Assembly (NCBI GenBank): GCA_963169695.1
Contig: CAUJDS010000012.1
Coordinates: forward strand, 1-58,887
Source of the DNA: Bdellovibrionota bacterium
GTDB lineage: Bacteria; Bdellovibrionota; UBA1018; CAUJDS01
Direction: 5' to 3'
DNA: 58,887 nt
Shown here piece by piece: positions 51,232 to 58,887 of the stretch. Below the pieces are notes generated by a model. The model was not told the DNA's origin and did not search any database. It was given only the letters and a program-made list of their open reading frames with translations. The position numbers and the translations under genes are program-made. Position 1 is the first letter of the stretch. The number at the start of each line of letters is the position of its first letter.

Positions 51232-52752
51232 ATGCTGAGAAAGTACCTGAATCTTATGCAGAAACTATCCTTCAGGGAAAATCTAGGGTTTGGCATTCTT
51301 CTGATCTTGGCGCTAGCCGTCAGAATTTATGTCGCAGGAATCTCTCACGGTTTTCAGCATCCTGATGAACACTATCAAATTTTGGAACCAGCCCATGGGA
51401 TTGTTTATGGCTACTTCGATAAGGCATGGGAGTTCGAACGCGGGGTCCGGTCCTACGCACTGCCTTACTTTTATGCCGGATGCATGATTGCTATAAAGAA
51501 GCTCGTGGGTACGGAAGATCCATGGACCGTCGTTTGGATTTTGCGGGTCCTAAGCGCCTTTTTATCGTTAATGACTCTTGTTTTCGTTTTTTGGCTTGGC
51601 CGATTGTTTGAAACTAAGAAGACCAGAAATTGGATTTCTTTCTCAGCTCTCGCGTTTGCTAGTTTCTGGTACCTCTTCGTCTATTTTGGAGTGCGAACAC
51701 AGAGTGAGCCCCTGTCCATGAACTTCATTGTGATTGGTGCTTTCTTGGTCTATCGAGACCTTGTGGAAAGTCGAGCCAAGTCCTTTGATGGATTTTGGGC
51801 CGGAATTTTTTTGGGCTTGGCATTTATGGTTCGATTTCAGTCTGGAATCTTTGGCCTATCCTTTTTGATAGCCTATGGGATCAGAAAAAAATGGAACTCC
51901 CTTGGATTTCTCTTAAGTGGCTGTCTACTGGTCGTCGGTTTTCAAGGTTGGATCGACTGGCTAACCTGGGGATCCTTCCTGCATTCTCCAATCGAATATT
52001 TTCGCTTCAATATCCTGGAGGGTGGCGCGACGGCACTTTTTGGGCGTGCCCCCTGGCATCGCTACTTGAGTTACTTGCCACGCTTCTATACTTTTCCTAT
52101 TGCTGTAATGGTATTGCTCGGTGCTTTTTGGTCATGCAATAGATCATGTCGAGAAAGATTCCAATTTCTTTGGATTATGATCATCCCATTCTGGATCATT
52201 CATAATTTTATTGGCCATAAGGAGGACCGCTTTTTACTTCCGATCGCCCCCTTTATAGTGCTTCTTACTTGTTGCGGATGGGCACATAGACTTGAAAGTA
52301 TGAGCAAACGGTGCAAGCGAACGACGCTAGTCATTGTTTCATTATTGATGTTGACTTGCGGGTATTACACTTATCGAAAGCATGTGTGGAATTGGTGTGG
52401 TGATCAAACTCAAGCCATTGCATTTCTTTCCCGGCAGAATGATGTTCGAGGCGTGGCCATCACTCACTTGGTTTCATCAGGAAGCTATTTCTATCTTCAC
52501 AAGAAGGTCCCTTTGGCGATGTTCTATGACGAAGAGCGTACAAACAGGGAATTTTACGATAAGATTCCAAGCGTATACAATTACCTAGTTTTATTTCGAG
52601 ATTCAAAAACAGTCCTGGATAAACTCGAAATGAAGAACGTTCATTGCGAAGCGATGGCTTATAACGCCGTATTCCGTTGCGAATTAAAATTGCCATCGAA
52701 ATCACGAGCAATGCCGGTGGATAAACCTAAACCTTTTATTAAAAAAAAATAG
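51232..52752 (+). CDS. GT22-family (Alg9/PIG-B type) glycosyltransferase
   Basis: The 506-residue membrane protein has about ten helices. It shows the GT22 marks HPDEHYQILEPAHG (about 43-56), with the catalytic-type Asp-Glu pair, GVRSYALPYFYAG (about 73-85) and HKEDRFLLPIAPF (about 327-339). In eukaryotes this family adds mannose from dolichol-phosphate-mannose. Bacterial members are scattered and probably decorate lipids or polysaccharides. ATG 51232 is a best guess; 51256 is possible, and no strong ribosome binding site is visible. It converges on, and overlaps by 94 bases, the GT9 gene. Confidence 0.78.
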   Translation: MLRKYLNLMQKLSFRENLGFGILLILALAVRIYVAGISHGFQHPDEHYQILEPAHGIVYGYFDKAWEFERGVRSYALPYFYAGCMIAIKKLVGTEDPWTVVWILRVLSAFLSLMTLVFVFWLGRLFETKKTRNWISFSALAFASFWYLFVYFGVRTQSEPLSMNFIVIGAFLVYRDLVESRAKSFDGFWAGIFLGLAFMVRFQSGIFGLSFLIAYGIRKKWNSLGFLLSGCLLVVGFQGWIDWLTWGSFLHSPIEYFRFNILEGGATALFGRAPWHRYLSYLPRFYTFPIAVMVLLGAFWSCNRSCRERFQFLWIMIIPFWIIHNFIGHKEDRFLLPIAPFIVLLTCCGWAHRLESMSKRCKRTTLVIVSLLMLTCGYYTYRKHVWNWCGDQTQAIAFLSRQNDVRGVAITHLVSSGSYFYLHKKVPLAMFYDEERTNREFYDKIPSVYNYLVLFRDSKTVLDKLEMKNVHCEAMAYNAVFRCELKLPSKSRAMPVDKPKPFIKKK

Positions 52753-53624
52753 ACCTGTTCTAGCAAGGTCTCCTTGCTTGGGCCATTACCAACGTAATAG
52801 TTAGTATTGTCTTCGTAGAGGCACCCTTGATTGTAATTTTTAAATAGGTAATAGGGGTGGTTTTTTAAATTAGAAAATAGCATTTCTATTTCACAATAGT
52901 CAGAGAATATGAGGGCGGGTTTATTGAGTGCTCTCGCGACATGCATTGGGCCGGAGTCAACGCCGATGAGTCCGTCAGCGCGATTCATGAGAAGAAATAA
53001 ATCACGGGCAGACCACCTGGTTTTCTCAAACAAACGGATGTTTTCGCAACCAGGAATTCTAGTCTGACCTTTTACTCCAATTTGTATAAATTGAATTCTT
53101 GAAGAAAACTGATTGGCTATGTCTGACCAAATTCCGGACGGCAAAACATTTTGGCAAGTACCTCCGAAAGGATGAAGGAGGATGAGAGGTCTGGTCCTCT
53201 GGATTGCCTGAGGTTGCTTTTTAATTTCTTTTTTTGAAAAATATATTTCTGGCTTAGGAAAGGCACTTACTTCTAGGTCAAAAAAACGTTCTTTCGTCGC
53301 AATGAGTTGACCAGATCCTTCGTTGATGTCGTCGCCGAAGAGTTCTCCAGGACGATAGGTAATTCCATCGATCCAGGGATTGGCCTGAAAAACAATGGGA
53401 TTGAAGCCTAGTGAATAGGTATAGATTTTGAGAGTAGGATACCTGGCTTTGAGTTTGCGAGGCAATCCAGATAAAAGTAGAGCATCACCTAAAGCCCTGG
53501 ATTTTGTAGCAATGCATATTTTAGTGCGCGTTTCGAGGTCTTTGGGCTTCAGTGGAAAAAAATCGCAATAAAAGAATTTCTTGGTACTCAGAGGAGGATA
53601 GTATCGAAACGGGATTTTCATCAT
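52659..53624 (-). CDS. GT9-family glycosyltransferase (heptosyltransferase-like)
   Basis: The 321-residue GT-B enzyme is of the ADP-heptose:LPS heptosyltransferase family. Marks are ALGDALLLSGLPRKL at about 43-57, LLHPFGGTCQNVLPSGIW near 150 and GVDSGPMHVARAL at about 222-234. The donor may be ADP-heptose, since gmhA is present, but GT9 also covers other donors. It starts 6 bases after the radical SAM gene and is the last gene of that operon. Its 3' end overlaps the convergent GT22 gene by 94 bases. Confidence 0.85.
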   Translation of the reverse strand: MMKIPFRYYPPLSTKKFFYCDFFPLKPKDLETRTKICIATKSRALGDALLLSGLPRKLKARYPTLKIYTYSLGFNPIVFQANPWIDGITYRPGELFGDDINEGSGQLIATKERFFDLEVSAFPKPEIYFSKKEIKKQPQAIQRTRPLILLHPFGGTCQNVLPSGIWSDIANQFSSRIQFIQIGVKGQTRIPGCENIRLFEKTRWSARDLFLLMNRADGLIGVDSGPMHVARALNKPALIFSDYCEIEMLFSNLKNHPYYLFKNYNQGCLYEDNTNYYVGNGPSKETLLEQVYFFLIKGLGLSTGIARDFDGNFNSQRNTAL

Positions 53625-53630
53625 AAGCGT

Positions 53631-54893
53631 CTAAAAAAAAGCGTTGAAATCATCTCCGGAGCTCATTTCATCTATGGGTACGTTCGATTCGATCAGTTTC
53701 TCGATCCAATGATTTGTTGAATTGTAGAAGCAAAATTTGCTTCCACAATTGGCCTGGGCGTCGAAGGTTTTGATAGAATCATAAATGGCCCGATTGGTTG
53801 CATCAAATTTGGCGGGGGTTGAAAAAGCGTCCGATTCTCCTGTTTTAGCAACGCTGTTTGCTCGATAGGCTGGACAGTGAAAGATTCCAATCGGAGTGGC
53901 AACTTGCCTAAAAGCTTGGACATGGCAGGTTCGAGTATGTGACTGGGCATGCTTATTTTCGAGAGCTGCGGCCATACTTAGCGTGCGGATGATTCGAAAT
54001 CCATCCCTACGCACAGTAGCCTGGCCTTCCTGAAGCTTTATTTTAATCCTTGCTGCAATCGCAGCTCTCAGATTCTCAGGAACTTTGCTTAGGAGCGCTT
54101 CTCCACCCGTTTCTTCGACTTTCATTAGAAAGGGCTTAAATGAAATATAGTCGAAACCGAATTCTTGCGCCAAAGTGACAGCCATTGGAATTTCGTCAAC
54201 ATTGTCTCGTAGCTTTACACCCTTGAACTCGCAACCGTCCCAAATCACGATGAAAGAATAACCTATGCTAATATGAGGATTGATTTGGCGCAATTCCAGT
54301 ACTTCATTACATATTTGTTGGAGAGTTTTTTTGCTTTTGGAACGGTGGATTTCAAGAAAGGACTCTTCTGAAGCGGCATCTAGAGAAAGTCGAATCCAGT
54401 CTGGTTTTTGAAAGAGATGGGCCACTTCTCTGACTCGTTCAAGCATGGTTCCATTGGTGACGAGCCCGACCTGGAGTTTTTTCTCCTTTAGAAAGTGGAT
54501 GAGTTCTGGAAAGGCCCTAAAAAGGGTAGGCTCTCCACCTCCAATGATAATGACTGACTGTAGTCCTCGATCGATGAGATTGGAGATTGAGTCTTTTAAG
54601 GTTTCAAGATGGTACTTGGGACCCTTGTTCAACATATCGAGATCCACGCAATGCGAGCACTTGTGATTACAGGCAACGGTAAGATCGAGGTTGATGGATA
54701 ATGGACCATTCTGAGGATTGGGAATTGCGTTCAATTCGGATTCATCTTTGGAGCTTCGTCTTTGTCTTTGCCACAGGACATAGGATCGTAAGCTACCAAT
54801 GCACGACGCCTGTTTAAGCTTTTGCTCAAAGCCATGAATAGTGGCTAAGTCGATTTTTCCGGATTCTAGCGGTTCTGCAATGTCTTCAATCAT
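53631..54893 (-). CDS. Radical SAM enzyme with extra C-terminal cysteines
   Basis: The 420-residue protein has the Fe-S/SAM motif CNHKCSHC (Cys 75, 79, 82), GGGEPTLF (SAM contact) and VTNGTML in a partial TIM barrel. The C-terminal part has more cysteines (TCHVQ, FHCPAY, NCGSKFC), as in SPASM/twitch-type enzymes that bind further clusters. The substrate is unknown. The start overlaps the aminotransferase stop (ATGA), and the GT9 gene follows at once, tying the reaction to a sugar or lipid-linked product. Confidence 0.85.
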   Translation of the reverse strand: MIEDIAEPLESGKIDLATIHGFEQKLKQASCIGSLRSYVLWQRQRRSSKDESELNAIPNPQNGPLSINLDLTVACNHKCSHCVDLDMLNKGPKYHLETLKDSISNLIDRGLQSVIIIGGGEPTLFRAFPELIHFLKEKKLQVGLVTNGTMLERVREVAHLFQKPDWIRLSLDAASEESFLEIHRSKSKKTLQQICNEVLELRQINPHISIGYSFIVIWDGCEFKGVKLRDNVDEIPMAVTLAQEFGFDYISFKPFLMKVEETGGEALLSKVPENLRAAIAARIKIKLQEGQATVRRDGFRIIRTLSMAAALENKHAQSHTRTCHVQAFRQVATPIGIFHCPAYRANSVAKTGESDAFSTPAKFDATNRAIYDSIKTFDAQANCGSKFCFYNSTNHWIEKLIESNVPIDEMSSGDDFNAFF

Positions 54894-56245
54894 ATGCTCT
54901 TCTCAGCCTCATTGTTATGGTCTTGGCAAACCTTCGCCAATACCCTTTCCAGTCTATCAATAAGTTCTTCGGCCTGTGCTTTGGTCAAATTATAGGGAGG
55001 CATGATGAGAATTGCGTCTCCCTCTCTATTCGCTTTAAACTCCGTGGAGAAATATAAATTCAGGCCTTCCTTCATGGCAGTGCCGACGACTTTTTCAGCC
55101 ATTTGAAAACTACGTGGAAAGAATTTTCCAGGCTGACCATCCATCACAAGGTCAAACGCCAAAAGGAGGCCTTTGCCCCTTACCTCTCCAATGAGAGGGT
55201 TCCTAGCCTTTAAGGCATGGAGTCCCTCAGCCAACTGAGTTCCACGGTCTTGAACGTTGCTTAATAGATCTTCTTGGACAATGGTCCTATAGACGAGTTG
55301 TGCTGCTTTGATTGCCAAGAGATGATTGGTAAAAGTATGGCCATGTTTGAAGGATCCCTGTTTATCGACAACGGTCTGATAAACCTCCTCGGAACAGAGA
55401 AGGCCAGCTAGCGGAAAGAGTCCTCCCGCCATACCTTTTCCAAGAGTCAAAATATCCGGGGATATTCCGTAATGATCGCAGGCGAACCATTTTCCACTCC
55501 TCCCGTAACCGCACATGACTTCATCGAAAATCAAAAGTAAATCATGACGAGCACAAATTTCCTTGGCTTTTCTTAAGTAGTCATCTGGAAGAATGGCGAC
55601 GCCACTAGAGGCACCGCCAATAGGCTCAATAACATACGCGGCCAAATTCTCTGGACCATGATGTAGAATCGCCTTTTCGAGTTCTCGCGTGCAATGGAGG
55701 TCGCATGATTCTCTCTGGAGTTGGTAGGGACATCGCTGGCACGCCGGCAGTGGAATACTGGGGTGTTCTTGGAGGAGGGACTGGTAACTTTCCTGATCTC
55801 GGGCCTTTCCAGAGATGGAGAGGGCTAAGAGGGTGCTTCCATGGTAACCGGGCCGAGTATAGAGAAATTTATTTTTTCGATGATTGCCGTACTTCGAAAG
55901 AAAAAATTGATAGGCCAGCTTGAGTGCTGCTTCTATTGCCTCGGACCCACTTCCCATGAATTGAATCTTGCTAAGCCCAATTGGAGCATGAGCCATCAAT
56001 TCATCAGAATATTCTTCAATCACCTTTGAGGTAAATTGCATTCCGTGGAGGTAACCCGAGTCTTGAATGAAATGGCCCAAAGTAGTACCCATTTCCTTTA
56101 GCCCATGCCCAAGGCAGGCAACTCCCGCTCCGCCAACGGCGTCGAAATATTTATTTCCATCTTGATCAAAAAGATAAGGTCCCTGTCCGCGCTGAATAAC
56201 TGGGTAAGAATGGTTAGGTCGGCGCTGAAACAAATGCTGAGCCAC
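54890..56245 (-). CDS. Class III PLP aminotransferase
   Basis: The 451-residue fold-type I enzyme has its PLP lysine in TLGKGMAGGLFPLAG (about 265-279). The Asp is in IFDEVMCGYGRSGK, and GSGSEAIEAALKLA binds phosphate. An insert with CQRCPYQLQRESCDLHC (about 167-183) has four cysteines, perhaps a metal site, as in some members. The family moves amino groups from omega-amino acids, diamines or amino sugars. GTG 56245 is used because AAAGAGG precedes it. It heads the operon with the radical SAM and GT9 genes. Confidence 0.85.
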   Translation of the reverse strand: MAQHLFQRRPNHSYPVIQRGQGPYLFDQDGNKYFDAVGGAGVACLGHGLKEMGTTLGHFIQDSGYLHGMQFTSKVIEEYSDELMAHAPIGLSKIQFMGSGSEAIEAALKLAYQFFLSKYGNHRKNKFLYTRPGYHGSTLLALSISGKARDQESYQSLLQEHPSIPLPACQRCPYQLQRESCDLHCTRELEKAILHHGPENLAAYVIEPIGGASSGVAILPDDYLRKAKEICARHDLLLIFDEVMCGYGRSGKWFACDHYGISPDILTLGKGMAGGLFPLAGLLCSEEVYQTVVDKQGSFKHGHTFTNHLLAIKAAQLVYRTIVQEDLLSNVQDRGTQLAEGLHALKARNPLIGEVRGKGLLLAFDLVMDGQPGKFFPRSFQMAEKVVGTAMKEGLNLYFSTEFKANREGDAILIMPPYNLTKAQAEELIDRLERVLAKVCQDHNNEAEKSI

Positions 56246-56523
56246 AGGGGCCTCTTTCTAACTGCCTTCGCACCGCTTGATGCGATTCTTAGCAAATATG
56301 CCCTAATCCTTGGGCAATACAATCCCAAAAAAAAAAAATAATACCTAAATACAGCTGCTGTTGTGCGTTGAGTTTTGGCTTATTTTGTTTCGGATTGATC
56401 TAGCATTCTAAGTATAAGGGATATCCCATCTGAAGGCATTCAGTGGCAGCTGGCTAAACGCGTTAATTCTTTTCAACTCTAATCCAATCGATTAATTTCT
56501 GAAAGGGCCGTTATACTTAGGCA
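56246..56523. other. Divergent intergenic region with a poly-A tract and small palindromes
   Basis: These 278 AT-rich bases separate the aminotransferase operon from the CPBP gene. They hold a run of 12 A near 56328-56340, GCCC-N8-GGGC at about 56291 and GGGATATCCC near 56419. Promoters for both sides must lie here, but I cannot place them with confidence. Confidence 0.4.
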
Positions 56524-57174
56524 ATGGTTGGATCAAAATCCAGGCTAAACGCCATGGCGATTCTTACGCCGAAAAGAGGAAAGCTACTTTCCAGTCTTGC
56601 TTTGACTTACCTGTTTGTCCGCTTCTTCCTGACCCTTCAGCTTGATGCCTTGAGTAGTTTTGCTGCCTATGTTTTCGAAGTGGCTTGTGTCTTAGCCGCA
56701 CTATTGCTGTTTGGCAGACAGACACTTTCGTACCTAAGTACTCCAAAGGAATCGGTACTTGCATCAGCCTTTGCATTATTCATTGGGTTTGGAATTTTTA
56801 AACTCGCTGGGATAGTTGGAATAGTAATTCCATTTACTATGACAGATTCGAGTACGATTCTTATGTTGTTGATGGTTGCGCCTGTTCTGGAAGAGGCGCT
56901 TTTTCGATTTTTAATTTGGCAGTCGGCACTTCATGTCGGCTTTCGGCCACGCATCACGCTCGTTCTTACTTCCGCAATTTTTTCGTATGCGCATTTTCAT
57001 GCGGTGTGGTTTGTTTCACCCGATGTGATTCCTTTTGTTTATTTTCAGACGGGGTATACTTTTTTTCTTGGCTTAGCTTGCGGATTGTTTGTGCTTCGTT
57101 ATGCTTCACTCGCGGGAGCTATGCTGGTTCATTTTGGATTTAATTTGGGATTTTTTCTTGCTTCGCAAGTTTAG
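56524..57174 (+). CDS. CPBP-family intramembrane protease
   Basis: The 216-residue membrane protein has about six to seven helices and the CPBP (Abi/Rce1) motifs: EEALFR (about 122-127), FSYAHFH (about 157-163) and LVHFGFN (about 199-205). These carry the catalytic Glu and His residues. Bacterial members process prenylated or sorting-signal substrates, or have unknown targets. No cognate substrate is recognisable nearby. A second ATG at 56554 is possible. It converges with the GFA gene, 14 bases apart. Confidence 0.88.
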   Translation: MVGSKSRLNAMAILTPKRGKLLSSLALTYLFVRFFLTLQLDALSSFAAYVFEVACVLAALLLFGRQTLSYLSTPKESVLASAFALFIGFGIFKLAGIVGIVIPFTMTDSSTILMLLMVAPVLEEALFRFLIWQSALHVGFRPRITLVLTSAIFSYAHFHAVWFVSPDVIPFVYFQTGYTFFLGLACGLFVLRYASLAGAMLVHFGFNLGFFLASQV

Positions 57175-57188
57175 TAATGGACAGCAAT

Positions 57189-57536
57189 CTATTTCGATTT
57201 GCCATCATATTTTATGACTTCGATTTTATCGAGGTCTACGCCATCCAAGCATCGGACATTGATGGCCTTCACTTCTTGACCGTCAGGAGTTGAGCCATTT
57301 GCAAAAGAAGTGACACCGCAGGTTGAGCAAAACAAATGATGAATGACATGTTTGTGGAACTGATAGTCTGTGAGAGCATTTTGACCCTGGAGAAGCGTGA
57401 ACTGCTTAGTCGGAGCAAAAGAAAGTAAGGTCCCTTTTTTTTGACAAATAGAGCAATTACAGGAGATAGGTTTTCCTATTTCCATTTCAACTTCAAATCG
57501 TACTTTTCCACAATGACACCCACCAGTGTATTTCAT
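57189..57536 (-). CDS. GFA/CENP-V family zinc protein
   Basis: This 115-residue protein of the glutathione-dependent formaldehyde-activating (GFA) fold has all zinc-binding cysteines: GCHCGKVRF (about 6-14), CNCSICQKKG (about 26-35) and HLFCSTCGV (about 67-75). Family members may bind glutathione or other thiol adducts; few have a proven activity. A GGGAG site precedes the ATG. Confidence 0.9.
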   Translation of the reverse strand: MKYTGGCHCGKVRFEVEMEIGKPISCNCSICQKKGTLLSFAPTKQFTLLQGQNALTDYQFHKHVIHHLFCSTCGVTSFANGSTPDGQEVKAINVRCLDGVDLDKIEVIKYDGKSK

Positions 57537-57637
57537 TCATCTTTCTCCCTTCTGCCTATTATGGCCAAAAGCTCACATAATAGAAGTTTTATTTGAGCTA
57601 TTTTAGGGATAGACCGGGATCGTATTAAAGTGAATTC

Positions 57638-58246
57638 TTATGCTGGACGAGCCGAAGGGAGCATTTTCGCTTTCATTAAAAGAAACTTAATCTGTTTCGA
57701 ACCAAATAGGGACAGAAAGAGGAGTGCATAGAATGTCGCACTTCCAACGATTCCTCGTATCGCCAGTCCCTGCTCAAGGGTAAAATGAGACCCAACCCAA
57801 AGATAGAAAATCCCTTTTGCAAAGGAGTAAAAGGACCAAAGTCCGGTAAGGAATCGAAAATAGTATGCATTGTCGGGAGATAAGTCCTTTGAGATCCTCC
57901 CAGAGGACTCTGCAAAATCCCGGATGATTGGCTTGTTACCGAAAAGCGAAAATAGAAATACGGACCCCACTATGAAGTTGGTTAGGGCCGCTTCATAGTG
58001 AATAAAGAGGGACTGTTGTAAATAGAGATCTATCATTCCAAAAACAACAGTGATCGCAGTCAAAAATTTAAAAAATGGGCTAAGCGGCAGTTTCTTTGCT
58101 CGATGATAAGCCAGTTCAGCCAGGGCCCACGCGACGGAAACAAGTATCGCTGCCTTGACCTCAAAGAAGTGGTTGGCAGAGTAAAAAATGAACAGAGGTC
58201 CAAAATTTCTAAAGGCGGCAAACAAGGATCTATATTTCTTGCTCAC
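57638..58246 (-). CDS. YciB/IspA-like inner membrane protein
   Basis: The 202-residue protein has about five to six helices. It resembles the YciB (intracellular septation protein A) family: FRNFGPLFIFYSANHFFEVKAA at the start (in part: FGPLFIFYSANHF) and the tract DNAYYFRFLTGLWSFYSFAKG, which mirrors the YciB WxxFF block (in part: FRFLTGLWSFYSFAKG, about 130-145). YciB affects envelope integrity and division-site synthesis. The match is moderate. Confidence 0.65.
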   Translation of the reverse strand: MSKKYRSLFAAFRNFGPLFIFYSANHFFEVKAAILVSVAWALAELAYHRAKKLPLSPFFKFLTAITVVFGMIDLYLQQSLFIHYEAALTNFIVGSVFLFSLFGNKPIIRDFAESSGRISKDLSPDNAYYFRFLTGLWSFYSFAKGIFYLWVGSHFTLEQGLAIRGIVGSATFYALLFLSLFGSKQIKFLLMKAKMLPSARPA

Positions 58247-58396
58247 TGAGGTTGACTCTTTTCGTTATTACGTACATTCCTTGCTTTTTACCAATGAGGC
58301 AAGAGAGATTAGATTGTGGGCAGGATGAAGAAATGCAGCTTTTCATTAGGGAGTTTGTTAAATGGACCTGGATTTCTCAAGATTGATTTGGTGGGC

Positions 58397-58630
58397 TTAA
58401 TAGGTACCATTTTTGCTCAAGAAATTATCCTTCCAATAAAATTCGAGATTCAGGAGTCCAAGGAGCTGCGGCTCCGCTTGATTCAAGCCTAGGATACCAA
58501 ACTGAGGTTTTGTCCATTTGGTATCTTCAACTTCTTGGAGCTTCTCCGTGGACAGACCGCAGACTTCCGTTCGAGCCTGTTCCCAAATCTGGGATGCGGA
58601 TTCATTTGTGTTGTCTAAGCTTGTTTGCAT
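58397..58630 (-). CDS. Doubtful small protein, unknown
   Basis: This is a 77-residue frame from ATG 58630; a longer frame from 58720 also exists. The composition is protein-like and acidic (SASQIWEQARTEVCGLS, then a Trp-rich end LLNLEFYWKDNF), but I see no family and no firm ribosome binding site. It is the only candidate in the 544 bases between the yciB-like gene and map. If it is not real, that gap holds only a short GGAGC/GCTCC hairpin near 58465 and the map promoter. Confidence 0.3.
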   Translation of the reverse strand: MQTSLDNTNESASQIWEQARTEVCGLSTEKLQEVEDTKWTKPQFGILGLNQAEPQLLGLLNLEFYWKDNFLSKNGTY

Positions 58631-58790
58631 CGCTCTGCGCTTGGGCAAGAAGACTGTCCAGCTGGCTATCTTAGTAGGTACTTGCCCGCCTACGCATAAG
58701 GCCAAGCAATTGCTCGTCATTGCCCGGTATGGTACCTTGCGTCTATGCGCCTATTCAAACGTTAGGTCGAAATAGAAATGGATAGTGGAA

Positions 58791-58887
58791 ATGATCAACC
58801 TAAAGTCGGAGCAAGACCTCGTCGCCTATAGAAAGACAGGCCAAATTGCGGGTGAAGTTCTTACGAGACTTATCCCTGAGGTGAAGG
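58791..58887 (+). CDS. map: Methionine aminopeptidase, 5' part only
   Basis: From ATG 58791 to the right edge, 32 codons read MINLKSEQDLVAYRKTGQ and IAGEVLTRLIPEVK. This matches the start of type I methionine aminopeptidase, where the IxxxxE(I/L)xxxRxAGxIAAxVL pattern is standard. The enzyme removes the initiator Met from new proteins. A GTG two codons upstream is an alternative start. The metal-binding part is outside the window. Confidence 0.75.
   Translation, partial: MINLKSEQDLVAYRKTGQIAGEVLTRLIPEVK

Overview
The window looks like a chromosomal segment of a free-living or predatory Gram-negative bacterium, most likely in the Bdellovibrionota/Oligoflexia neighbourhood. That placement is an inference. 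It rests on an ExbB-ExbD-ExbD triplet of the AglRQS type, many exported proteases and unknown exported proteins, LPS-type genes (gmhA, GT9), a Rrf2-led suf operon, and repeated HNH-endonuclease units in gaps between housekeeping genes. Genes are densely packed, with many 4-base ATGA/GTGA overlaps. I saw no rRNA, tRNA or CRISPR array.

Layout. 1-5.5 kb: an exported protein cut by the left edge, HNH element 1, an exported protein with winged-helix-like sequence, the proton-channel triplet and trxA. 5.6-9.3 kb: gmhA, an RDD membrane protein and polA, tightly coupled. 9.5-11.1 kb: HNH element 2. 11.2-17.1 kb: a seven-gene Fe-S assembly operon in the order rrf2-sufC-sufD-sufS-sufU-sufT-sufB, with sufB moved to the end. 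17.2-22.6 kb: an RluA-like pseudouridine synthase, an RsmI-like methylase, an M3-like exported peptidase and a KimA-like transporter. 22.7-25.3 kb: a copper locus made of a small exported Arg/Glu/Gln-rich protein and a multicopper oxidase carrying an extra C-terminal beta-barrel-like domain. 25.4-31 kb: an exported ankyrin-like protein, decayed HNH element 3 with a foldback sequence inside it, and a two-gene ABC importer lacking a binding protein. 31-40 kb: an MsrB-MsrA fusion, a papain-like exported protease and neighbour, an esterase, purE-purK, the ABC-F ATPase uup and a MATE exporter. 40-48.8 kb: CorA, a zinc-ribbon membrane protein, a ClC transporter, a lipoprotein metalloprotease, an exported unknown, a PAS histidine kinase and an RlmL-like methyltransferase. 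48.9-51.2 kb: ahpC-ahpF with an OxyR-like operator. 51.2-56.3 kb: a GT22 (Alg9/PIG-B type) glycosyltransferase facing a GT9-radical SAM-class III aminotransferase operon. 56.5-58.9 kb: a CPBP protease, a GFA-family protein, a YciB-like protein and the first 32 codons of methionine aminopeptidase.

The most unusual feature is a family of intergenic elements present three times (762-2336, 9477-11090 and a decayed copy from 26863). The two full copies have imperfect terminal inverted repeats of about 70 bp beginning CCCCAGCAAGGCGGG or a close variant. They also share a conserved non-coding leader, an HNH endonuclease gene, and a palindrome centred on TCGTAC(T/A)GTACGA that occurs once in the leader and again inside the fast-changing linker of the gene. 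Copy 3 has lost most of the gene but keeps the HNH end and carries a foldback of about 135 bp. Other items worth a look are the oxidase-barrel fusion and its missing conventional start codon, the OxyR-like site and intercistronic hairpin at ahpCF, and the uncharacterised glycosyltransferase/radical SAM/aminotransferase cluster.
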